Assembly (NCBI RefSeq): GCF_015714715.1
Contig: NZ_WAHS01000001.1
Coordinates: 248,001 to 312,000, forward strand
DNA: 64,000 nt
From: Aestuariivirga litoralis
GTDB lineage: Bacteria; Pseudomonadota; Alphaproteobacteria; Rhizobiales; Aestuariivirgaceae
Direction: 5' to 3'
Positions 57,955-64,000 of this stretch are shown one piece after another. Below the pieces are notes generated by a model that was not told where the DNA came from, ran no database searches, and saw only the letters and a program-made list of their open reading frames with translations. A program made the position numbers and the translations under genes. Each line of letters starts with the position of its first letter. Position 1 is the stretch's first letter.

Positions 57955-60900
57955 ATGGAGTTGGGCAGAGGCGTTTTGGCGGCATACGGGCTGTTTAGGT
58001 CTTGGTTTGCGTTCGTATTGATTTCACTTTGTTGTCTGGCGGCGCTGCCAAGCCGGGCATCGGCTTCACCGGGTTGCGATGCTTTGAACATGGGGCCTAT
58101 TCCCATCGAACTTTACAATGCCAATAATGCAGGCCACCACGTATTTTGGGCCAATGGCTTTGTTACGGGTGACCAAATTAGAATTGTCAACAGTCCTTCG
58201 GCATTTATTGTCGGCGGCATTATTGGCTGGGTAGGAGGAATTTCCTTTCCCTACACATTTGCTGTCGACGTGCCGGATGACGGGATACATGGTTTCCAGG
58301 GACAAATCGCTGGTGATTACAGTCAAGGTGCGCCTGAGATTTACTGCGGCAGCGCGGCCAAGAATTTCCAATCCATCTCATTCCCACAGCCCGCCAACAA
58401 GAGAATGGGCACGGGCGACGCAACGCTTTCAGCTACGGCCAGTTCTGGCCTGACCGTCTCCTATCAAAGCAATTCAACTGGCATCTGCACCGTGAATGGC
58501 AGCAACGTCACGCTTGTTGCGACTGGCACATGCTCGATTACTGCGTCACAGGCCGGAGACGGCTCAACCAATCCAGCGCCAAATGTAACTCAGACTTTCA
58601 CTGTGCTGGAAGCAATTCCAAATCCGCCCACGCTGCAATCGTATTTCAGGAGTTCGCCGCCGCTGCCCTACAATGCAGGCTCGGCATCCTCCACTCAGCT
58701 TTTTGCTGCCTTTCTCATGTTGCGAAACGAATCAACTGCTGTGTCCAACTATTATTTGGGTTCGTCGGGCACGGCCACGTCAGGCAGCACCTCAGCAGGC
58801 GGGAGTGTTAGTATCACAACAGACGGTGTCGCCTTCTACACAGCGCCAGTTGGCTATCGTGGCGGAGATTCATTTCAGGTTCGTGCCCATAATGCGGGAG
58901 GCGATTCGAGCACGGAAACTTTTAGCCTCGTTGTCGGCAATCCCACGCTCAATATTTCTCTTAATGGTGGCAGCGGAACGGCCCTGCAGCCGCTTTCAGG
59001 CGTGTCAATCCAGACGACAGGCGGCAAGGCCAGTTACAGCTGCGCCATTTCATCGGGCGCACTGCCTGCGGGCGTTTCACTCATTACCAACGATTGCACG
59101 CTGACGGGTACGCCTCAGGCCGCAGGCAACTTTAACTTCAAGGTGTCCGTCACCGATTCCTCGACTGGCACCGGGCCATTCACCCAGGAGAGCGGCACGC
59201 TGACGCTGGCCGTCGACAGCGTGGCGCAGAGCATCACGTTCACCCAGCCAGCCGATGTGACTTATGCGCCTAGCGGGACAGTCAACATGGTGGCCATGGG
59301 CGGCGCTTCCGGCAATCCGGTCACTTTCGCGTCGACTACACCCGCCGTCTGCACAACCGATTCTGGCGGCTCAGCGACGGTGACAATTGTCAAAGCTGGG
59401 CAATGTTCGATCACGGCTTCACAGGCAGGTAGCGCCAGTTATTCCGCCGCTGGTCCCGTGTCGAAGAGTTTTGCGATCAACCAAGCAACACAAACCATCA
59501 GCTTCACCTCGACTCCGCCTAACCCGGCTCTCATCGGGCGTACTTATGGAATTTCGGCCAGCGGAGGCGCGTCAGGCAATGCGGTGACCTTTGCTATCGA
59601 TGCTTCCAGCGCCGGGTCGTGTACTCTTGTGGGCAGTACTGTGACATTCGCTGCCGAAGGCACGTGCAAGATCAATGCGGATCAGTTGGGCGATGATAAC
59701 TATGCGGCGGCAGCCCAGATGCAGCAGACTTTCGCCGTGAGTAAGGAAGCTACGGTTCTGGTGCTCGGCGCTTCCTCTGCGACTCCGCAATTGGGCCAGC
59801 CCGTCACCTTCACAGCGACGATTACTCCCCCAGATGTGACCGGGCCTGCCGCGTTTTCCGATCCCACTGTGGTGGGTCCGCTTTGTCCCACCAGCACATT
59901 CACGGCAGGTGTGACAACATGCACCCACACATTCACGAGTGTGGGGACTCAGACAATCACTGTGACCTTTGGCGGCGATGCAAGGCATGCTTCGAGCCAG
60001 CAACAGGTGACCATCACTGTGCAGGATTCCGTCGGCCCCGCCACGCAGGCGATCGGCGGTTTCATCTCGGACCGGAGCAACCAGATCGTGTCGAACTTGT
60101 TTGACATGAGCCGCAACATTGACCGGCTGAACGATGCCCAGGGGCAAGGCGGCGGGTCCTCGGGCAACTTTGCGGATGACGGCAGGTCGGACCTGCCTGC
60201 AGGGGGCTTCGGCTTTGGCGGCAAGCCCATGGCAGGCGGAAGCGGAATGATCGTTGCGCCCTCAGCCGCCTTGGCTTCTCAGGGCGCGAACGGCATGGCT
60301 GATCTCTGGGGCCTGCAGGCGATGCTTTACAATGCCATGCAGAATGCCGGTGAGAGTGGCAGCATGGACCGCTTCAACTATACCGGCGCCTTCGACGCTT
60401 CGGTGAATGCCCATGACGGTCTTTCCGCCTCGTTCCATACATCGTTGTCGCAGCTGGCGAAGTGGCAGCAGAAGCAGGATGCTGCGCTGGGCATCGGTAG
60501 TTCGCGCGCCGGTTACTCTTCACCGCTCGATGTGTGGATGGAAGGCACCTATGCCGGCTATGACGGCGAACGCTCCGGCCAGTTTGGCCTGTTCTCGGTG
60601 GGCAGCGACTATGTGGTGAACCCCAACCTGCTGATCGGCGTGTTCACGCAAGTTGACACGATGAACCAGACCTCGAGTACCCATATGAGTGGCACAGGCT
60701 GGATGGCGGGACCCTATGCCACGGTACGCTTGAGCGACCAATTGTTCTGGCAGTCGCGTGCCGCCTGGGGGCGCTCCGGCAACAGCCTCTCCGGCTCGGG
60801 TGACTTTACCTCGACACGCTGGCTGGCCTCATCCGAGCTCGATGGCCGCTGGAACCTGTCGGAGCATCTGGTGCTGGCACCGGGCCTCAGCTTCACCTAC

Positions 60901-61272
60901 TTCCAGGATTATACCGATGCCTACAAGGATACGTTTGGTGTCACCATTCCGGGCGTGAAGACGGAACTGGGGCAGCTCAAGTTCTCGCCCGCACTGACTT
61001 ATGGCTTTGCGACGGACGGTGGCCTCTGGGTCGAGCCTTCACTCACCCCGGAACTGATCTGGAACTTCGCCTCCACCAATGTGGACGGGCTTGGTGCGTT
61101 GTCTGACACCGCCACCGGGCCCACGGGTCTGCGTGGTCGTGTGAAGGCGGGTCTTACCTTCCGCACGGAGCAGGGCGTGGCCATCTCCGCCACTGGTTCC
61201 TATGATGGCATCGGCAGCACGGGCTATTCCGCCATCGCCGCCCAGGCCCGGGTGAACGTTCCGTTGAACTAA
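57955..61272 (+). CDS. Autotransporter with Ig-like repeats and C-terminal beta-barrel
   Basis: The 1105-residue product has AGGGG before the ATG. A signal peptide covers about residues 1-38 (extended, with LISLCCLAALPSRASA). A novel-looking N-domain (39-138) is followed by three related repeats of about 80-90 residues starting near 139, 425 and 513, each opening Q(S/T)ISF or QSITF and containing CTV, CSITASQAG or CKINADQLG. A He_PIG-like domain lies at about 330-420 and a Big3-like domain at about 598-690. A linker rich in Gly leads to a barrel from about 855 to the end (MEGTYAGYDGERSGQFGLFS). The last residue is Asn, not aromatic. No protease motif is seen; it is probably an adhesin. Confidence 0.9.
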   Translation: MELGRGVLAAYGLFRSWFAFVLISLCCLAALPSRASASPGCDALNMGPIPIELYNANNAGHHVFWANGFVTGDQIRIVNSPSAFIVGGIIGWVGGISFPYTFAVDVPDDGIHGFQGQIAGDYSQGAPEIYCGSAAKNFQSISFPQPANKRMGTGDATLSATASSGLTVSYQSNSTGICTVNGSNVTLVATGTCSITASQAGDGSTNPAPNVTQTFTVLEAIPNPPTLQSYFRSSPPLPYNAGSASSTQLFAAFLMLRNESTAVSNYYLGSSGTATSGSTSAGGSVSITTDGVAFYTAPVGYRGGDSFQVRAHNAGGDSSTETFSLVVGNPTLNISLNGGSGTALQPLSGVSIQTTGGKASYSCAISSGALPAGVSLITNDCTLTGTPQAAGNFNFKVSVTDSSTGTGPFTQESGTLTLAVDSVAQSITFTQPADVTYAPSGTVNMVAMGGASGNPVTFASTTPAVCTTDSGGSATVTIVKAGQCSITASQAGSASYSAAGPVSKSFAINQATQTISFTSTPPNPALIGRTYGISASGGASGNAVTFAIDASSAGSCTLVGSTVTFAAEGTCKINADQLGDDNYAAAAQMQQTFAVSKEATVLVLGASSATPQLGQPVTFTATITPPDVTGPAAFSDPTVVGPLCPTSTFTAGVTTCTHTFTSVGTQTITVTFGGDARHASSQQQVTITVQDSVGPATQAIGGFISDRSNQIVSNLFDMSRNIDRLNDAQGQGGGSSGNFADDGRSDLPAGGFGFGGKPMAGGSGMIVAPSAALASQGANGMADLWGLQAMLYNAMQNAGESGSMDRFNYTGAFDASVNAHDGLSASFHTSLSQLAKWQQKQDAALGIGSSRAGYSSPLDVWMEGTYAGYDGERSGQFGLFSVGSDYVVNPNLLIGVFTQVDTMNQTSSTHMSGTGWMAGPYATVRLSDQLFWQSRAAWGRSGNSLSGSGDFTSTRWLASSELDGRWNLSEHLVLAPGLSFTYFQDYTDAYKDTFGVTIPGVKTELGQLKFSPALTYGFATDGGLWVEPSLTPELIWNFASTNVDGLGALSDTATGPTGLRGRVKAGLTFRTEQGVAISATGSYDGIGSTGYSAIAAQARVNVPLN

Positions 61273-61331
61273 TACCGCACTGAAGACTGTCTCGGAGACG
61301 CGCTTGCGCGCCCAGAATTCTCGTGCTAGAC

Positions 61332-61351
61332 ACTGAACCATATGGTTCAGT
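61332..61351. promoter_or_regulatory. Perfect 20-bp palindrome over the arsR start, operator
   Basis: ACTGAACCATATGGTTCAGT is a perfect inverted repeat. The ATG at 61342 is in its right half, so the codons for Met-Val-Gln are part of the site. ArsR-type dimers bind such palindromes, and repression by blocking both transcription and translation start would be efficient. Binding is inferred. Confidence 0.75.
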
Positions 61352-61701
61352 ATTTACAAACCCGCTTTGATGCTTCGTTTGCAGCGCTGTCCGACGCCAC
61401 ACGGCGCGGGGTGCTGGAACAGCTTGGCCGTTCGGACCAATCGATCACGGATCTGGCCGCGAAATTCCACATGACTTTGACCGGCATGAAAAAGCATGTC
61501 GGCGTGTTGGAGCAAGCTGGGCTGGTGACCACTGAAAAGATCGGGCGGGTGCGCCAATGCCGCCTCGGCCAGCGCCGGCTGGACCAGGAAGTGGCCTGGA
61601 TCGAGAGATACCGCCAGCTCTGGGCGGCGCGCTTCGATGCGCTGGACTCGGTAATCGAAGACTTGAAACAGAAGGAGAAAGACCATGGGCACAGCAAGTG
61701 A
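61342..61701 (+). CDS. ArsR-family transcriptional regulator
   Basis: The 119-residue product has a winged helix: FAALSDATRRGVLEQLGRSD, SITDLAAKFHMTLTGMKKHV as the HTH, and VGVLEQAGLVTTEKIGRVRQ as the wing. No metal-binding Cys motif (CVC) is present. It belongs to the type that is coupled with SRPBCC (AHSA1) genes. It overlaps the next gene by 17 bp and likely represses its own operon through the palindrome at its start. Confidence 0.93.
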   Translation: MVQYLQTRFDASFAALSDATRRGVLEQLGRSDQSITDLAAKFHMTLTGMKKHVGVLEQAGLVTTEKIGRVRQCRLGQRRLDQEVAWIERYRQLWAARFDALDSVIEDLKQKEKDHGHSK

Positions 61702-62164
61702 CAACCGCACCAAGGCGGAACGCAAATCAGATTGCGAGTTGGTCATCACCCGGATGTTCAACGGCCCGGCGCGGCTGGTCTTCGAGGCATGGACCAAGCC
61801 TGAATTGTTCAAGCAATGGTGGGTGCCGAAATCCTGCGGCTTCGAAATCGGCACCATCGAGATGGATGCGCGCGTGGGTGGCACATACAGCCTGGGCTTC
61901 GTCAAGGACGGCAAGCCCCTGATGACATTCTTCGGCAAATATCTCGAAGTGACGCCGCCCAAGCGTCTCGTTTGGACCAATGAGGAGACTGAGCAGGGCT
62001 CCGTCACCACGGTCACTTTTGAGGACAAGGGCGACCAGACCTTGCTGGTGATGCACGAGCTTTACCCGTCGAAGGAAGCGCGCGACGAGAGCTTCGAAGG
62101 CATGGAAGGCGGCATGCCCGAAACCTTCGCGCAGCTGGATGCATTCCTGGCTGCGCAGGGTTGA
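61685..62164 (+). CDS. SRPBCC/AHSA1-domain protein
   Basis: The 159-residue product has the START-like fold: ITRMFNGPARLVFEAWTKPE, LFKQWWVPKSCG and VTPPKRLVWTNEE, ending with the amphipathic C-terminal helix (MPETFAQLDAFLAAQ). The family binds hydrophobic ligands, but the ligand here is unknown. The start overlaps arsR by 17 bp; this gene pair is a common two-gene unit in proteobacteria. Confidence 0.93.
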   Translation: MGTASDNRTKAERKSDCELVITRMFNGPARLVFEAWTKPELFKQWWVPKSCGFEIGTIEMDARVGGTYSLGFVKDGKPLMTFFGKYLEVTPPKRLVWTNEETEQGSVTTVTFEDKGDQTLLVMHELYPSKEARDESFEGMEGGMPETFAQLDAFLAAQG

Positions 62165-62210
62165 CAGCGCGCAGGGCCGAAGGCGATGTTGCGGCATTGA
62201 GGTGCCGCAC

Positions 62211-62708
62211 ATGAAATTCGTTTCTCTGGCTTTTCTGGTGATGATGATGTCTGCCACCGCGGCGAATGCGGCCTGCACGGCCTCAGCCTCGCGCGTGTGG
62301 AACGGGCTCACGGTTGAGGCGGTGGCCGCAGGGCCGGATTGCGCCAAGGCAGTGGTGACACTCACTCTGCGGCAATCATCAGGTGATCCGCTGTGGACGC
62401 GCAGCTTTATCACCGTGCAGCTGATGAATTTTTCACAGAACCCGGCGAGCGACGGCAAGTCAATGACCAAGACGGTGAAGGACTGGATCAGCGGGTCTGG
62501 TTTCATGCAGACGGCCGACAAGCTGGTGCTGGACGGGGAATTCCCCTTCGACCCATCGGCTGAGGTGGACAAGGCCACCTTCACTGCGTTGCGCAAGGCC
62601 AAGGCGCCTCTGCTGTGCTATGTGCAAGGCATGGAAAGCGGCAATTGCCTCGCCATCGACAAGGATGGCAGTGTGGTGGAACTCGGCATCCAGCGGTTTC
62701 CGGGCTAA
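62211..62708 (+). CDS. Secreted protein, tandem paralogue 1
   Basis: The product is 165 residues from the ATG at 62211. A signal peptide (residues 1-20, ending ANA) is followed by ACTASASRVWNGLTVEAVAA. GPDCAKAVVTLTLR, VQLMNFSQNP, SGFMQTADKLVLDGEFPFDP and LGIQRFPG are shared with the next gene. Cysteines (about positions 21, 45, 143 and 152) suggest disulfides. I do not recognise the family. It lies 46 bp after the SRPBCC gene and could share its transcript. Confidence 0.78.
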   Translation: MKFVSLAFLVMMMSATAANAACTASASRVWNGLTVEAVAAGPDCAKAVVTLTLRQSSGDPLWTRSFITVQLMNFSQNPASDGKSMTKTVKDWISGSGFMQTADKLVLDGEFPFDPSAEVDKATFTALRKAKAPLLCYVQGMESGNCLAIDKDGSVVELGIQRFPG

Positions 62709-62718
62709 GGCGGCGATT

Positions 62719-63213
62719 ATGAAACTGTTTCTGGCTTTCGTGATGATGATGTTCGCCGCAACAGCTGCTGATGCCGCCTGCATGGCAAGTGCATCGCGCA
62801 ACTGGGCCCATTACACCATCGAAGCATCCGCTTCGGGGCCAGACTGCAAGAACGCTGTTCTCTCTCTCACCGTGCGGGCGGACGACGACTATGTTGTGTG
62901 GACCCATAATTACCCCGCCGTACAGCTGATGAATTTCTCGGACGCGCACATTTCGGGAAGCAAGGCCATGATGCCCAAGTTGAGCGCATGGATTTCGGGC
63001 GAGGGCTTCATGAAGACCGCCGATCAACTGGTGGTGACTGGCGAATTTCCGTTCACGCCCTCATCGGATCTGGCTGACGGCATGTTCAAGGATGCACAAG
63101 ACGGCAAGGCGCCGCTGTTCTGCTTCATTCAGGGCCTGGAAAGCGCCACCTGCCTGGCCATACTATCAGATAGCGGCGTGTACGAACTCGGCGTGCAGAA
63201 CTTCCCGGGCTGA
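62719..63213 (+). CDS. Secreted protein, tandem paralogue 2
   Basis: The product is 164 residues from the ATG at 62719, 10 bp after the first copy. The signal peptide ends ADA. The motif set is that of the gene before: ACMASASRNW, GPDCKNAVLSLTVR, VQLMNFSDAH, GFMKTADQLVVTGEFPFTP and ELGVQNFPG. The copies differ at many positions, so the duplication is not recent. The function is unknown. Confidence 0.78.
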   Translation: MKLFLAFVMMMFAATAADAACMASASRNWAHYTIEASASGPDCKNAVLSLTVRADDDYVVWTHNYPAVQLMNFSDAHISGSKAMMPKLSAWISGEGFMKTADQLVVTGEFPFTPSSDLADGMFKDAQDGKAPLFCFIQGLESATCLAILSDSGVYELGVQNFPG

Positions 63214-63220
63214 CGCGCGA

Positions 63221-63247
63221 TTTTGACGTTTCAGCGAAACGCCAAAA
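63221..63247. repeat. Intergenic inverted repeat between convergent genes
   Basis: TTTTGACGTTT and AAACGCCAAAA form an 11-bp stem with one mismatch around CAGCG. It fills the 38-bp gap between the secreted paralogue and the LysR gene. It may act as a two-way terminator, though no T-run extends beyond the stem. It resembles a motif common in rhizobial intergenic DNA, from memory. Confidence 0.5.
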
Positions 63248-63251
63248 CGCT

Positions 63252-64000
63252 CTAGAAGCTCCACTCCTTCGCCTTGTTCACGATGAAATCGCGGAAGGCG
63301 GTGACGCGCTTGGTGTCTTTCAACTCTTCGGGATAAACGAAGTAAGTATCGAATTGCGGGGCTTCCAGCGGCAGGTCGATCTGCACCAGGTTTGAATCCT
63401 GCGCCACGATGTAATCGGCGAGAATGGCGATGCCGGCACCGGCTTGCACTGCACGGCGCAATCCATAGGCATTGTTCACACGCAAAGCGGGCTTGCGCAG
63501 ATTATCCGGCGCGCGGCCAACGGTGGCCAGCCAGTTCAAGTCGGTGAGATAGCCTTCGGTCTCTCCGAAAATCAGAACCCGGTGCTTGTCGAGATCCTCG
63601 ATCGATTTCGGAATGCCGTGCTTCTTCACATATTCGGGCGAGCCATAGATGTGGTGATGCACGGTGAACAGTTTGCGCTGAATCAAATCCGGCTGGCTGG
63701 GCCGGCGCAACCTAATGGCCACATCGGCTTCGCGCATCGAAAGATCAAGCTCGCGGTCTTCCAGCACCAGAGCCACATTGATGTCGGGATAGAGCTCCAT
63801 GAACTCCTTGATGCGCGGCGTGAGCCACACGGAACCGAGGCCCACCGTCGTGGTGATCTTCAGATCGCCGGACGGTTTCTCTTTCGAATCCATCAGCCGC
63901 GTCTTGGCGGCGGCCAGTTTGGTGAACACGTCATGCGCGGTGCGGTACAGCACTTCGCCTTGCTCGGTCAGGATCAGTCCGCGCGCATGGCGGTGGAAGA
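63252..64000 (-). CDS. LysR-family regulator, 5' end outside window
   Basis: The gene enters from the right edge. The last part of the winged HTH is visible (FHRHARGLILTEQGEVLYR, from about position 64000 down to 63940), then the substrate-binding domain (GDLKITTTVGLGSVWLTPRI, with ADVAIRLRRPSQPDLIQRKL). The C-terminus ends VNKAKEWSF. The ligand and targets are unknown; the gene that LysR proteins usually flank divergently is outside the window. Confidence 0.92.
   Translation of the reverse strand, partial: FHRHARGLILTEQGEVLYRTAHDVFTKLAAAKTRLMDSKEKPSGDLKITTTVGLGSVWLTPRIKEFMELYPDINVALVLEDRELDLSMREADVAIRLRRPSQPDLIQRKLFTVHHHIYGSPEYVKKHGIPKSIEDLDKHRVLIFGETEGYLTDLNWLATVGRAPDNLRKPALRVNNAYGLRRAVQAGAGIAILADYIVAQDSNLVQIDLPLEAPQFDTYFVYPEELKDTKRVTAFRDFIVNKAKEWSF

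Overview
The window is chromosomal DNA from an alphaproteobacterium, most likely of the order Hyphomicrobiales (Rhizobiales). Support comes from the high GC content, the alphaproteobacterial gene blocks (ubiK / lgt / midA / pgeF, petABC with apt, mtnP and hemF nearby, rplY-pth-ychF, a cobalamin riboswitch with cbtB-cbtA) and a rhizobial-type dispersed palindrome at 4381. The species cannot be told from the sequence alone. No tRNA, rRNA, CRISPR array, transposase or integrase was seen.

Layout. 1-2.8 kb: the last codons of moaD, an rRNA pseudouridine synthase, and a two-gene minus-strand unit of PfkB sugar kinase and class I aldolase-like protein. 2.9-8.5 kb: a large membrane protein, ilvE, and a divergent marR / response regulator / EnvZ-like kinase operon. 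8.5-14 kb: csaA-proC-ybjN-ubiK on the minus strand, then lgt-midA-pgeF-lipoprotein on the plus strand, the latter with ATGA-type overlaps. 14-16.7 kb: prs and an ABC-2 exporter pair.

16.7-30 kb is a surface polysaccharide locus. It has a complete dTDP-L-rhamnose pathway (rfbD, rfbA, rfbC, rfbB), UDP-galactopyranose mutase (glf), several glycosyltransferases and an ALO-type FAD oxidase. Its middle (22.4-24.7 kb) is decaying. It holds one glycosyltransferase gene broken by a frameshift and a stop, an internally deleted remnant, a chimeric remnant made of pieces of two neighbouring genes, and two pairs of direct repeats. One repeat pair brackets the 5.6-kb segment that carries glf.

30-39 kb: rplY, pth and ychF, separated by an MFS exporter, a SnoaL-like protein and a large O-acyltransferase; then a DMT transporter, apt, hemF and trmL. 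39.4-42.2 kb: the cytochrome bc1 operon petABC with a clear terminator. 42.2-46.2 kb: a diguanylate cyclase, mtnP, a histidine-phosphatase homologue without its catalytic histidine, and a cobalamin riboswitch upstream of the cobalt transporter genes cbtB and cbtA and a secreted or membrane companion.

46-54.3 kb: small stress, housekeeping and envelope genes (DUF922 protein, cold shock protein, prmB, MBL hydrolase, GlsB- and YidB-like proteins). Among them is an L,D-transpeptidase flanked by two related small lipoproteins. 54.3-64 kb: an FAD monooxygenase, a class I aminotransferase, DUF1993, a LysE-type exporter, an 1105-residue autotransporter with Ig-like repeats, an ArsR/SRPBCC pair whose start codon lies inside a perfect palindrome, two tandem secreted paralogues and a LysR regulator cut by the window end.
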